In this document: positions 51,264 to 64,000 of the stretch, piece after piece
How the letters are laid out: every line of letters starts with the position of its first letter
How positions within the stretch are numbered: the stretch's first letter is position 1
Assembly: GCA_008694505.1 (NCBI GenBank)
Contig: VZDJ01004378.1
Coordinates: 24,088,560-24,152,559, forward strand
Length of the DNA stretch: 64,000 nucleotides
Direction: 5' to 3'
Source of the DNA: Cyanoderma ruficeps
Taxonomy: Eukaryota; Chordata; Aves; Passeriformes; Timaliidae
Made by a program: the position numbers and the translations under genes
Notes under the pieces: generated by a model
Told to the model about the DNA's origin: nothing
The model's database searches: none
Seen by the model: only the letters and a program-made list of their open reading frames with translations

Positions 51264-51611
51264 TAGGAAAAAGTCAATCATGGTAACAGCTATATGATGT
51301 TCCTGCCTTTGATATTTGCTCTATATCAAGCACTCTGACAGTCTTCAGGCTCAGAGAGTATTCAGTCTGGACATAGGCGCAATTGGATTTATGTCAAACA
51401 TGTTCTAAACACAGTATGAAATTTCTGTTCATATGATATCCAGATATGCACAAATACTTGGAAAAAATCTAGAAAAGGAAACATATATAAAAAAGAGAAA
51501 TATGTTTGGTCTAGTAAACTTAAAGCAGTCATTTAACCCCTTTCATACCCAGTAAAAAGAAATAGTTACTTCTACACTGTGAATATCCTGAGTGCAAAGT
51601 AGATCTGGGGG

Positions 51612-51612
51612 N
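51612..51612. other. Undetermined base (N)
   Basis: This is the single ambiguous base in the window, next to a run of five G (51607-51611). It most likely marks an unresolved homopolymer or a heterozygous position in the assembly. Confidence 0.95.
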
Positions 51613-52181
51613 AAGTCAAACCCTTTAGAGAAACAGACTTTAGGATAATTAATTGAGATCTAAATGTCCACACTGAAATCACCAAGAAGTAGATCTAGTG
51701 AATCTCATGATAGATAAATATCAAAGCATGTCACTTCAAGACTCAAAAGTCCGTGTCGGCTGGAGCATGTGAATTTCAGTGTCTAGAATAAAAGACTAGT
51801 GTTGAATTAGTGTACTTTGGAAAAACCATGATATGATTTTCTTTTCTTTTATACATATTACATATTGCAACTATACATAGGACAAAAGCAACTGTAACTA
51901 AGGTCATGGTATGTGTTTAACTCATTAATGACTGCTATCCGGACTGAATAGTTAAATTAGAAAGTAATGTTCGTTGTGAATGACTAATGCCTTTTCAATT
52001 TCTGAGCACTGCAGGAAAAAAAAAAACGAATGAACCCATAGACAGTCTTCTAATCTCTAGTTAATTAAAATAGACCTAGACACTTGGTGCAATGCAGTTT
52101 TTTTACAGCAACATTGTTTCACTTTTCAAATGTCTTCCATATAGGTACAGAACCATAAAATAAAGTGATCTTCCCTGAATT

Positions 52182-52203
52182 ACTGCTTACTCGGGTAAGC
52201 AGT
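52182..52203. repeat. Perfect 9-bp hairpin with TCGG loop
   Basis: Arms ACTGCTTAC (52182-52190) and GTAAGCAGT (52195-52203) are exact reverse complements around a TCGG tetraloop. No T run follows and no gene is near, so it is recorded as structure only. Confidence 0.8.
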
Positions 52204-53248
52204 TTCAAAAGAGGAATACAAATTCTGGGGCATTTTAGCACCTTTGAAAAGGAAATTATTGCAAGAGTGATGTCTAAATATGGATTTATAAGCACAAATC
52301 AAAATATCCACTTTTGAGAATCTGGCCCATATATAGAATGGTGAGGTATTCAAATGTTGGCTTAAAAGATTTGCTAGATATCTACAGAAATGCAATAAAG
52401 ACTGTGCAACGGAGAGAGTCAGGAAGAGAAAATATTTTTTTTTGCAGACAAATAACCTTCCTTTCACACAGATACTTTCCTATTAGCTGCTGACCCTTAT
52501 CCTTTAAAAATCACCTCCTCTGAGCAATATTTATAATAAGTCTTATGCTGAAATTACCTCAGAACCCGTACAAGCGTGCCAGGAAGTAAGTATATTACTG
52601 ACTCTGGTATTTATATTTAATAAGCAAATAATAAACATGACATTAAATTTCTAAAATTAAAAAGACTACAAGCCATCCATGAGATTGTCAATTATCTGAC
52701 TCTCCCTGTGGCGTTGGAAGGATAAAGCAAAATTACACTTTGCTCTGCATCAATCTCCAATTTATACATTCCCTCTAGCTCAGCCTCTTTAACCTCTCAG
52801 AACCAGTTCTCCCCACAGTCATTATCTTTAAAAATAAAATTTGATCTATATACTTAACCCAAATGTAAGTTCATCTAAAATATGCATTTTAGACCATGTT
52901 CCCAACATCTTTAATTCTCTTTAAGAAATGTATTGCAGTACAATTTCTAGTATTGCAGGAAATAGTAGGATCAAGGCTACTCAAAACATAAGTATTGCTG
53001 TTTACCTCCTCAGACTGATTCATTCTTATCTGAGTTCATCAATGCTAAAAGCAAGAATATCTGGAATAAACATACAAATATTAAGATACTCTACTTTTTT
53101 TCCTTCCCTTGAGTAGTAATTATCTACATACAACTATTATATATCTGCTTCAGCCGAGACAAAACACTTTGACTAATTAAATAACTAGAATTGGACATAT
53201 TCTTAGAACTCGTTTTAGAAGACCTTTAATATTTCAGCATTCAACAAC

Positions 53249-53267
53249 TTTTTTTTTTTTTTTTTTT
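53249..53267. repeat. Poly-T run of 19
   Basis: A homopolymer of T. No recognisable minus-strand retroposon body lies to its left, so I do not call it a retroposed tail. Confidence 0.9.
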
Positions 53268-55396
53268 AAGGAGGAGCAGTGGTAGTAAAAATTTGTTAAT
53301 TCATTAAGAATAAATTTTGCTATAAAAATATATCAGTCATGAAACCTGACTTACTGACAAAGAGTCTCTGAAAACAAGCTGGAATTTCTCACCAAAACTG
53401 GGGGGGAAAAGTGAGATGATACACATGAATTCTATTTTTAACCACACTGACTCCCTTCCTCTTCATCTCTTGATAAATGACCACATCCTAAAGCCAGTTC
53501 CACAGGTCCAACAAAGTAGCAGCTTTCCCTGAACTTTTGCAAGTATTTCCTACTTCTATTTGAAGAGTCCTGACAGTAAGGGAATGTTGAAACATGTAAA
53601 TCACTCCTTGAAAATGCCATAATCCTGTGAACTGTCTTGCTAGTATCATGTGTTTACTATACCAGAGTTAATAATGGTTTTTTTGTTTATAAAGGGTTCA
53701 TTACAGAAGTCCTTAGAGAGTATCTGCTAGTCTTTAAAAAGAAATAGCATAATCTCAGCTGAATGTGTCTACCTAAGGTTAGATGGAAAATTAATAATTA
53801 TCATTATTAAAAAGACTAATTATCATCCTGAATCATCATTCTGCCGTCTATTATATAAGAAGAGAAAGATGACTCATCAAAAAAGAAAATAAAAAGAACC
53901 TTGTGAGAAAAGTCTAAATGTGTTTTGATATAGTACTTAGAGAGGTAATAGCAGTTATATTGTAAACAAAATTCATTTTGAAGTAATGAATGTTTTCAAG
54001 TTTCTTCTCTAAAGGTTTGTATAAGGAATGTATGGATAGAGATAGACAGATATTAAATGATGCTAGTAACATTCCATGTTCATTTCCCCTTGCATAGGAA
54101 GACCAGAGGAAATCAAAGCATATGTTAAACACAAAAAGCTTCACAAGAGGCTTGAAAGAAATTTCATGGGTCTGACACAAATTATTTGATAGCTTATGAG
54201 TTCTGCATTAACTTGCAAGCACATTGTGTGTGGGTTTATTTTCTATGGAGATTTTTACATATAATTTGAAATTTGGGTAACTGTGTGTATAAACATACAT
54301 AATATACACAGCGTGACAGGTATTCACAATTGATTCAAAATACCCAGCTCATCCAAAACTCTTAAGAGAGGCTAGGACTTTTAAGTCATCTACAATATTA
54401 TCTACAGTATTTCAATCAAGCAAATTGTAAAGTTTACATTTTTATTTCCAGCAAGAATTTCACTTTTGTCAAAAAAATCTATTTTTCTGTGTTAGTTTTT
54501 CACACTCTCTTACTTTTAGCTTTTTAAATTTTACATCAAAATGCTGAAATTTGATAAATTTACTTCGTCTGGCTAGTCTCTGTGGGGGTGGTGTGAGGAA
54601 GTGATGTCCTGCTCGCTGATGGTAATTAAGCACAGTTGAATAAAATATGCTCCTGGACTGAGGCTTTGAATGAAGGAAAGCAGTAAGAAGCTTGCAGTGC
54701 AAAAAGAACAACAGAGTTTCTCAGGACTGCTGGAAGACTCACATGTTGGAAACTCCTGTTTCTCATGGCAAACACTCCAGGCTATGCCTTCAGCAGCAGC
54801 TAGCATGGCCCAATAGCAGCAGAGCTGTGGAGAAGACTGCTGCTAAGGATATGCTGACTGCAGTATATATACTTCATATACGTCATCCCGATTTACTTCA
54901 GCTTAAATTTAATGTGATTCATGGACTGAAAGTTCCTCAGCAATAGGAGTACGTGCTTCTGAAATGCATGGTCCAATTTAATACAATTAAAGAAAAACAA
55001 CCACAACTAACTAGTTTTTAATCTTGCTAAGGCAACCCTGTGAATAAACCAAAGCACAATAAATAATGGCCCTGGGGAGAGCTGCTTTAAAAATGATCCA
55101 AACTAAAATGATAACATAGGAAAAAAATATTTGGAAGTAAACAAAAAGCAATTTTTTGTTAGAAGATAAAATGTTGTTAGTGAAAGCTGACGTGGCATAG
55201 AAAATTGCTGGAGAGATGGATACATTCTGCAATAACAAAATGGCAGGACACAGACAGATTTTCAGACTTCTCTATTTCTTTTTTGTCTTCTACAGAAGAT
55301 CCCAGTTTTCTCTGTAGGCAGTGTCATTTGACTGTGGATTGTAAATTGACCCACCTTAATAGGAACTTCAGACTAGAAAAAGGTGGTTCTGTTGTC

Positions 55397-55400
55397 CAAG
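55397..55400 (+). repeat. Target-site duplication CAAG, left copy
   Basis: CAAG lies directly before the TGTTA end of the LTR and is repeated directly after its TAACA end at 55985-55988. A 4-base match alone could be chance, but together with the matching inverted ends it is good support. Confidence 0.75.
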
Positions 55401-55984
55401 TGTTATCTCAGACCTAGGAGGAGGTTAACAAAAGCTGGGGGAGAAAAATCTATCACTGATAATGGACGTAAAGAATGCTGAATTTATAGGTCACAAGTAA
55501 AATCGACTTGGCAGCTGTGCTGAAATCAGCTCAGACTGGGTAAAAGGTAATTCCAGCAAGAGGAGATAGAGACCAACTCACAACACACTGAGTCAAGAAA
55601 CCTGCCAACTCTAAAGAAGAGAAAGACTGGGCATGGGACTAATTAGCATTAGAAGTGAGGAAATCATTTAACCAGTAGAGTAAGAGAACTTTGTAGGCAA
55701 TAAGCATTAATTCTCTTATTTGCTAAAATGTATAACTAGCGAAAACTTTTGAACATGGTCAGGACCCCTAGCATCTACAAGCACGGGGTGAAGAAGGACC
55801 AACAGAAGGCCACAGAATCCATGGGTGGTGAATATCTTCTGCTTGATATCTCTCTCCCTCTCTCCCTTCCCACCACTTCTCTATTTCTTTCTATTTCTCT
55901 GTTAAATAATATCTGTAATTATTGACTTCAACATATGATCTTGTTTTCAGGGCAGAGGCATCTCTCACTAATCAGATCTTAACA
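55401..55984 (+). mobile_element. Solo LTR, 584 bp, with 4-bp target duplication
   Basis: The element starts TGTTATCTCAG and ends CAGATCTTAACA, giving perfect 5-bp inverted ends TGTTA/TAACA with canonical TG...CA. The four bases CAAG occur on both sides (55397-55400 and 55985-55988), fitting the 4-bp target duplication of gammaretrovirus-like (ERV1) integration. Inside, the right third has a pyrimidine-rich ctctctccctctctccc tract, then ttctctgttaaataatatctgtaattattgac, where TTAAATAAT is a decayed polyadenylation signal, and a short U5. The remainder is purine-rich U3. No coding remnant is present. The family resembles an LTR repeated in songbirds, from memory only. Orientation is set by the polyadenylation-like signal. 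Confidence 0.85.
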
Positions 55985-55988
55985 CAAG
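55985..55988 (+). repeat. Target-site duplication CAAG, right copy
   Basis: Matches 55397-55400 exactly and abuts the TAACA end of the LTR. Confidence 0.75.
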
Positions 55989-58900
55989 GTTCCCAAAGGT
56001 ATAAGTACAGGATGCTAACAGAGTTCTTCAAAATAAAAGCACAGAAAAATATAGATGCCACAAGACTATAATCATCATCATAAATGAGTAATTACTTGCC
56101 ATTAAAGATTATAATTTTTTAATCAGGGTGAAACTGGTCTTAGGGATCAAACAGAGAAAACACATCAGTTATCCAGGATATACAAAATACCATGTGTGTA
56201 GCAAAACTTGAATGTAAAATGGAAATGTGAATTAGTGAAGAGCAAGAGTATTGTGCTTAAAAATAGAAAAAAGAACAAACCCAAGTAGATACACAAATGG
56301 GGAAAAATCCTCCTTCCACAAGCGTCATAATCCTCCTGATGACCCTGACTGCATTAAAAAAAAATAAAAAAATTCAATTACAATGTAGCCTCCACATTTC
56401 TGTTCCACTTCAGGTTCATCTGTAGCAGAAGATATCTAGTTCAGGCACAAATTAGGCTGTACCTTAAAATAACAGCCTATACTTGATTCCAGGTTAAGAA
56501 AAGTTATATAAATCATTCAAACCAGTTTTTGATTTGGATTTAGTACAAAAATGTTAAACCAAAATCATCAGTGAAACTTAGGTTACTGATAGCCAGATCA
56601 TCCCAGTGCTGTGTTTATCATTTGAAAACTGCAGCAATGTATAATAGTTGGGTTTTTTTTCTGCCTCTCAATTCCTTTAACTTATCCTAGGACTAAAAAT
56701 TAAAAATCAAGCCATTTCTAGTATTGTTTACATCCTGCTTAAAATACAGCTGAGAATATGCCAATAGGATTGCTCTTTCAGGAGAAGAAGAGAGAATGTC
56801 CTGAGTAAAACCTTGATTTTTTTTCTGATGTGTCAATCTAAAAGAGCAGACAATGTTTTTCTTAGATGGTTAGGATCTACACTACTGAAAAGTTGTACCA
56901 AGATAGATGAGAGTGACCACTGGAGTGATCTGTTCCCATAGAGTGCCTCCTCCTTGACTTTAAGACATCTGTTTCACTGAATATAGTAGAATGTTTCATA
57001 AAGGTCAGATGAAAGACAATCATGACTGGCTTTTTTTTCATCTTAGTTTGTTTGCTTACCAGGTTTTAGTGTATGTCTTTAAAAGGGAATGGTTGGGCAG
57101 CAAAGTCAAAAAGCTGCTTATTTGTCTTTCCTGGCTGCTGTAATTCAATCAGATAGAAACCTCTGGAAAGATGTAATTTTGTTTTTTCTGCAAATGTCTG
57201 AACTTTTCAGGGTGAGACTTTTGATGGGTGTATAGGAAATGAGCCAAAGGATACCATGGGCAAGCAGAGGCTGGGAAAACATTGAAAAGAGAAGGACAGA
57301 GGTGACCAGCCAACTGTGTAAGATAATAGGCAGAACAGAGATCAAGAGTGCATCAGCTGATGGCACTCAGCTGTTGTCTTGTATTGTTGTAAAAGACAAA
57401 AAGAATGGAGCAAATACTCATCCTGAAAAGACTGAGTTGAAAAAGTAGACTGTATACATATCTCCCTACTTCCACTCTCTTAGCCAGCAGGTCTGAGATT
57501 TTACAATTAAAAAATATCTGTTTGTCTCAGTATTCTAAGAAAACCTAGCTTTATAAGTTTCATGTTGTGAATTTCTGATGTATTTTACTAACACTGATGA
57601 AAAAAAGACTTTCAAGGAGGAAAAAATGGGAAAAAATGAATGAAACTTGTAAATTAGAAAAATTGTGATGAAAAATGGACACAGAACATACGGCAAGAGC
57701 AAATCTAAAGTATTCCAGATTGTCTTGTTCACATCTTCTTGAAAATCTGAGAAACCTAATTTGCCCTGAAAGGCCACATTATGTCCTCACACTCCCCAGT
57801 ATACATATTAACCATGCAGTTTCAGCAAGCCACTGTGCCACATCATGTCATCATGTTCATCCCACATTGGCATAGACTGACTGCCTGGGAAGATGAGTGA
57901 GCATGACAAACATTACCTTCATCAGAGGGTCAGTATATTAAGATCATGGTTGAAAACTGGGCAAACAGCAATTCTTTTTCAGTTCAGGAAACCCCAAAAA
58001 TGAAAAAGAAGTATTTTTATTATTTTTCAGTGCTCAGTTTTTTGCTATATAAAATAGAAACACAAAAAGAAGTTTTTCACTTTGCTTACAGTTAAGTGCT
58101 CAGATACCAAGTTAGATAGTACCATACTCTCATAAACAAGCAATGTTATAAGATCTCAGTCCTCTGATTATAAACTAATTCATAGCCTCAACAGTAAAGC
58201 TTCTTTGGAAGTTTTCAGCAGACACACAGTTCTTATTCTCTTTTCTTTTCTCAGTCATATTCTTTTTTTTTTCCCTCATCCCTCAAAATAAATAGTTAAA
58301 GTAGCCCTATGACATTATACCTTGGTTGAGCTACTTGGCTGCATTTGTTTTATGTCCTCTCATTATTTATAGCACTAGGCTACAAGTACTTGAAGCAGCA
58401 ATATCATTATCTGAAAGCTAGTCACAAAAACACTGTTAATGCTTCTTAGTTTGAGTTCTAAGACATAGACTCTTACTTATTATTGTCTGCTGTTTGCAAT
58501 TGCCTTGAGATAATGGTTGTATTTCACAGAGTCCCCTTCACAACCTTTCTTTTCCTGTTTATAATAAAGCATAACTAAAGATGATTTTGGAATATTAAAA
58601 CTTCAAAGGTAACTAAGCTGTATTGACTGACGTATAAGAAGAATGGAAGAATTCAGAATCATCACTCTCTTTTTATTGTTTTAATCTTTTTTGCCCTATT
58701 GACACAATAAAGTGGGCTTCATAACAACTGCTATCTGAACTGCTGTGGTGCTCCAAGCTATGCATTAATCTTCAAAGCTGAAGCATTTTGAGTTTTATTT
58801 CCAAGAATGATAGTGTGGTATTAGTAAATCAATGGTTTCAGTTATGCAAACACCCTTATATAATACTTTTTCTTTTTGTCTATGACAAAGGAACATGGAA

Positions 58901-61832
58901 AAACTTTTATTTGTAATTTTTGTCCTATGCTTCAAGCTTCGCTATCATCTGCAAATTGAGATTAAAAAAGATAAGAAGCATGAGATATTTACAGCCTTTT
59001 TGAAGTTCTAAAACTGAAATAGCTATAGTTTTATAAATAAAAATTCATGTCATGGTTCAGTACATTTTAATAACTGTTATTTATAATAAGCGCAGTGTAG
59101 TATTAGACTATTAATAATTTAGATTCATGTTTTCCTGACAGGAATAGAATTGAAACTAACAGCAAAACAACAAAACCCACTTTCAGGCTGACAGAATAAT
59201 TTATTGTAATTTTTTTTAAGCAATAAATATTTTCAATTATTACTCAGATTTCATTAGTAATTAAATAGATCATGATTAAATATGCAAAATAAAACAAAAA
59301 AATGGAATATATCATCAGCAGAGGAAAAAAGATAAAGAAAGGAACTGATCATCAGAATCTAAGAAAGAAAAAAGGATTCTATATGAATGTCATTCAAGAA
59401 ATTATAGCAAAAAAATAATGGATGACAGAAAACTAGAGAATCACAGCAATGATGACAGGAAAAAATGTAGGAATGAAAATTTTGAAATAGCTCAATTTAT
59501 AGAACGCATATTCCTGTGAATTGCTGTCTCTAAAAACAGGGTAAGAAACTTTGTATTAACAGTGCAAGGTCTTGGGATTTGTTTGTATTTAGGATTTCCA
59601 GAAAATCCCAAATTTCTTAGAACCAGGTGACAGCTATCAAACTTATATTAGCTTTTTCTTAGCTTTGTGTGATTATATGTTTGAACATTTACTGTTAGAA
59701 TGCTAACTATGCATTTTTGTATCTATTATATAGTAACTACAGATAATTGTTCTGTGGAGAGTGAGTTATCTATGATGTTGAATAAAGAAAGTGATATCTA
59801 AAAGTACATGATCTTAATAATGTTTGAAAGAACAAGCACGGCATCATGCCAGAGACCCTCAGGGCTCTAAAAAGAAGTTAGCAGTAATTGCAGAAAAACA
59901 GCCTCATGAAATGGGTTAAACTTGATTTAGGGATAACAACAAAAACAAAGAATTATCTCATACATGTAAAATACCATGTGCCAAAAAAAAAAAAAAATCA
60001 GCTTAGTGAGTAAATAAGAAAAGAATTATAAATTAGACCATGTCAGCAAACTTACAAGATAAGGCCACAAGTGAGGGGAAGGAATCTCTTCCATCTCTTC
60101 CATGGATGGAACACTTCTTTCAACAATGGTTTCATGACAATGTCATCTGACTGTGACTATACTTTGGAATGAAGGCCAGCGCAAGGCTAGAGAAAGGGGT
60201 AGAAAGTCAACATATAACAGTTTTACCCAGTTGTTTGGTTTTTTTTATATATGATGAGCTCCAATTAGATAACTGATCCTTAAATGCTCATATCACAGTA
60301 GAGTGGACTGTTAGCATCTTCTTGGCATTTTTGTTTGTTTGGGTTTTTTAAATTTTTTTTTATTATCTAACAATAAATGTTATCTGTCTCTGCTCATCAG
60401 CTGTGTTTCTTTATTACAAAATATTCCAAAAATTTTCCTGCGTATATTGCAAGAGGAAGAAAGGAATTCTGTCTCACCACTGGGAATGCACAAGATGGAT
60501 TTGATATGTTAGGTATTTCTCACTTTGACTCATCTGGCTGAAGAAGTTTTCAAGAATTTTATGCACAAGTGATATTTTCTCAGTCCTACCTGAATACAAA
60601 GTGAAAACAAATTGTTCCTGCTGAGACAAAAAACATCCCGGTAATCTCTTCCATTCCCACTAGAATTTCTATGTATAGGTGACATAAAAAAGAAGGCACC
60701 CGGTTTAGTTCTTTCTAATTTGAACTGACCTACAATGATGCCCAGTACACCCACGTCTTATAAAAAAAATCTCATATGCAACAACTGTCCTTGTAGATAT
60801 GTGAAGAAATGACCATTCTTCCACAATTCCCTCATTATTTAAGGCATCCTGCACTTAAAATAAAAAGCCACAAGAAAACAACAAAACCAACTATGGCAAA
60901 ACTCCTCCAAAACAAAGAACACACATGCAAATTAATTGGTATCATAGCACACAGATCAAATTCTATGCATGTAGACATGCATTCTATGTTGTAGACAGAA
61001 AACACAGTCCAGGGTAAAAGATGAGGCTTCAAAGCAGTGACAGTGACTAAAATCTTAGCTATCCACTGTGTTGAAATGGATGGCGTTGTTTGAAATATTC
61101 ATGAGACAAATTTTAAACACAATCCTTAGAGTGGAATCTGGAAACTCGGTTTCATGTATGATTCCTTCAAAGGTGATTCTGCTTCACAAGTGAAGAGTAA
61201 CAGACTTCAGCCAAGGTCTGATGGTCTGATAGACAAACATCAGAAGTTGCTACTTGTTTTGGACACTCTCTAAGGCTACTTGCTGCTTTGAGCCCTTTAG
61301 GCAAGAGAAAAATGGAAAAGTATGAATTTGGAGAGATTGATGTAATCTACTTAATATGGGCAAGACTGTGGTGTTTCCAAGTAGTACTGGTTCATAAACG
61401 GTGACTTAGCTGCTTCAGGAAACCATAGCTATAGAAAAAAAATTGAGAATTTGTGTTTCAGACTTATAGAGCTATATGGCACCTGCAAGTCATTTTGGGA
61501 TCCTCAGTGTGCCTGCCATTCTGAACAATTTATAAAAAGGGACTGACTTAGATTTCAAAAAGGAAAAAGATAAGAAATCTATTCAAAAGGCTTCTATAGC
61601 TACAGAAATAAAGATGAAAAAAGAGGCATAAATAAGTTTTGCACTGAGGATAAGGCTACATACTGTTAATTGTATTCTTTCTCTCAGATTTTATAAGGAG
61701 CATAGTGGAATATAAGTAGAACTGTGTGAAAGTTAATGAGAACAAATATATGGAAATAGATCAAAGAATTTAGTAAACCTAAAATGGAAGGTTGTGGTGC
61801 CTTAAGTTTTAGCTTTCATGTTTTTCAGATTC
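55989..61832. other. AT-rich non-coding sequence
   Basis: No gene or repeat family is recognised. It includes a 15-A run at 59983-59997. Short open frames (for example 57239-57448 plus, 57535-57777 minus) have no domain or splice context. Confidence 0.55.
59983..59997. repeat. Poly-A run of 15
   Basis: Homopolymer of A without a recognisable retroposed body upstream. Confidence 0.9.
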
Positions 61833-62244
61833 TGTGCTGCCTAGGGGTGAAGTTCTGAGCCTCATATTAAGTGTCAGTCAGCTCTCTTCACAGAGTAGGT
61901 AGACAAAACAAATCCTTTTTCCTGCTGAAGACCAAGGACAACTTTCAGGCCCAAAAGCATAAACAACGATGGACTGAAGGGAGGAACAAGAAGGATGGGA
62001 GTTCACAACCTGAAGCTGTAATTGGATATTTAAACCCCAATATGCAAATAGACCAAAACTTAGAAAAGCGTAAGACCTTGTGACCAGTGGTCCATTTTTG
62101 TGACCATTCTGAGTCCACCTTGGGTATAGCCCTGGTCACGCCCTGTGCTGCCCAAGGTACACCCTAGAGGCTTTTCAATAATTATCTACTTTATTCTCTA
62201 GATCTGTCCAGTCTCTGTTTCAGGTCTGCCTTCCCAAGGCATCA
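61833..62244 (+). mobile_element. Old solo LTR, about 412 bp
   Basis: The stretch begins tgtgctgcctaggggtgaag and ends cttcccaaggcatca. It contains ctgtaattggatatttaaaccccaat, then atgcaaatagacc (an octamer-like ATGCAAAT), a decayed TATA region (acttagaaaagcg), a tgtgaccagtggtcc segment, and caataattatctactttattct where the polyadenylation signal AATAAA has become AATAAT. It finishes with a ctgtccagtctctgtttcaggtc U5. This order is that of an LTR and resembles a family common in songbird genomes, from memory. No target duplication is found, and both key promoter signals are mutated, so it is an old inactive copy. Frames 61871-62083 plus and 61945-62139 minus are not genes. Confidence 0.7.
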
Positions 62245-64000
62245 GCTGATACAAGAATAAAGAAGCTAGAGATGGAACCTATGATAAAGGCTTAAAATAT
62301 TTAACCAATCAAAATTAAGACCGACTGAAAATATATTTGTCCTTAACAAATACTCAAGAACTTGAATAGTAGGGAGGCAGGATTACAGTTCAAGTTCAAG
62401 GACAAAGTTGTCACAACAAAGGGATTTAAGTTGACAGTAAAGAATGTTGACGAGAAGTGAGAAAGAGATTTATAATTCTAAAAGAGAAGAGCAACCTTGC
62501 ACTCAAAAACAGAGGAAAGACCACAGCAAAAATGAATTTAGCTGCCCTATGAAACAGACTTAATTTTAGATGACATAATTGTGTATAGGCACTAAGCTCT
62601 GTTTAGATGCTTCCTTTCAAATATTTGTACAGTGCTCCTAAAAAAAAGAAATTTGAATATATATGTTGATTTCAAATGTGTCATAAAATATCTAGATTAT
62701 TTCTGGTTTTTTTCTGTCAATCACTCTTTTACCCTACTTTAGACCGCATTTAACTGCTTCAAGGTTTACTGCTCAGCTTAAAAAAAGGGTTTAACTGTAA
62801 TTGAGCTGATGTGTTTGTCATCTTAAAACCCAGGTAGTATATGACTAACAAAAGTTCTCATTAGGTATGTGTAAATGAAGCAAATGGACTTGCTATATTG
62901 GTCCGATTACCTTTAAATTAATAAGAATATTTGTGCTAGCATTCATAAACAATAAAAATTTGCCTAAAAATGTGTTTAGGGAAAGCGTCAGCAGGAATTC
63001 ACCTCAATATTTATATTGGAATTTAAAAAACACTCTGCACTCAGAAGATATCTCTTTTATTCCTCTACAGAATCAAGACACCAATTTTCTTGTAAGTAGT
63101 GTTTGGATATACACAGCAATAGTTTTCCTTCATGGAGATGTATTAGCTATGTGACTGTCACAACGTTAGTGTGCACCGGTTGATACCACTGGGAAACATT
63201 TATATTAGTGTTGTCTTTCTTGGTGCTCCCCTCCTTGAAGGTTAACTATAAAGACAGGGCATAGCTTGTCTCTTCTTTTCAGTTCCTCTTAAAATATACA
63301 GCAAATTAGGTAAGACTTTGAGAGAGAGAGAGATAGAAGGGAGTATTGTAAATATCTTTCAAGTAATTCTCTATATGTTCACTCCTACTGCGGGTGACTG
63401 AGAGGAGGAGCAACTAACAATTACCTGGAGGAGGACCCTTCAAGTTCTTAATTAAACAAAGATTGAAGGATAACTCCCAAAGGCAGCATGATCATGGAAT
63501 GCTTCAGCAAGTGCATAATGCTTAGTATAAGTATGAACAGAGCTCCAGGTGGCCTCTGCAAATGTCAAGTGTGTAATGTTCCACAGAGAAGCCACTTCCA
63601 GTGCTTAAAATGGCCAAATGAACCCTTGCAAGAAGGGAGGTTCTCTGCCAGCAGTTTGATAGCATTAATTTGCATGTTATGATAACCAGGATGCAATTTT
63701 TGTGAGGACACTGACCCCATCCCGAGGTCTTTCAGGCTTTACACAAGGACATTGAGAAACATCCTGAAGGAGGTTTTCCAGTGTAAAAGGACAATGAGAA
63801 TTTATACTCTAGTGTGTAGAGAGTTGTATTCACTGAGAAATCATGAGACTCAGGAGAGGCATGGCAGTCAGAACACTCCTCTGGTAAAGCCTTGAAAAGC
63901 CTGTTAACAGTTGCTTTTTCCTTCTGGAAATGACACAAGGAGAACTCACCTTAAGACCCTGTATCTGATCTAAGCTTTCCTGTAGAAATCATAGCTACTG
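62245..64000. other. AT-rich non-coding sequence
   Basis: No gene or repeat family is recognised. A (GA)n run lies at 63320-63333. The end of the window (63490-63940) is slightly less AT-rich, with short frames on both strands but no domain. Confidence 0.55.
63320..63333. repeat. (GA)n microsatellite
   Basis: About seven GA units form a short dinucleotide repeat. Confidence 0.9.

Larger units (their letters stand above)
50723..55400. other. AT-rich non-coding sequence
   Basis: No gene is supported. It contains a possible CR1 tail at 51203-51263, an undetermined base at 51612, a clean hairpin at 52182-52203 and a 19-T run at 53249-53267. A slightly GC-richer zone at 54570-54950 has a TATATATA string near 54867 but no recognised gene. 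Confidence 0.5.

Noticed and set aside
53249..53267. Poly-T as the tail of a minus-strand retroposed gene copy
   Set aside because: No coding remnant or flanking target duplication is visible beside it.
1..64000. CRISPR array, operon, phage or plasmid features
   Set aside because: There are no regularly spaced repeats, no dense collinear genes and no bacterial ribosome-binding pattern. The CR1 and LTR content fixes the window as vertebrate.

Overview
This is vertebrate nuclear DNA, almost certainly from a bird. It is AT-rich, has no open frame longer than about 200 codons, and carries 5'-truncated CR1 LINEs ending in the 8-bp tail repeat typical of avian CR1, plus several endogenous-retrovirus LTRs. 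The LTR families look like those abundant in songbirds, so a passerine is my best guess. That guess rests on remembered family resemblance, not on a database search. I see no bacterial-type genes, operons, CRISPR arrays, rRNA or tRNA genes, and I could not confirm a host protein-coding gene. The window reads as a gene desert or the inside of a very long intron.

Layout. 1-16.9 kb: plain AT-rich sequence with one GC-richer patch (5.35-5.69 kb), a possible LTR relic (6.38-6.57 kb), a 20-bp perfect palindrome (9.37 kb), a TA/CA microsatellite (12.9 kb) and a G-quadruplex motif (15.52 kb). 16.9-17.95 kb: the largest CR1 copy, minus strand, still showing reverse-transcriptase and ORF2 C-terminal similarity but broken. 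19.56-19.65, 29.07-29.19, 32.26-32.60 and possibly 51.2 kb: shorter CR1 tails. 34.66-34.85 kb: a short exon-like reading frame ending at a good splice-donor motif, the only candidate host coding sequence. 39.5-43.4 kb: the retroviral hot spot. It holds one diverged LTR, then a compound in which a solo LTR with a perfect 5-bp target duplication sits inside another LTR flanked by its own 5-bp duplication, followed by a GC-rich leader-like stretch and a second LTR-like block. 49.85-50.72 kb: a GC-rich ERV-derived fragment with degenerate internal repeats; it holds the longest open frame (198 codons), which is probably spurious. 55.40-55.98 kb: a solo LTR with matching ends and a 4-bp target duplication. 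61.83-62.24 kb: one more old LTR.

The elements do not work together as a system. Their value is historical: nested insertions, preserved target-site duplications and decayed LINE ORFs give relative ages. I found no convincing evidence of an undescribed biological system. The best leads are the nested LTR compound with non-matching ends and the exon-like frame at 34.66 kb.
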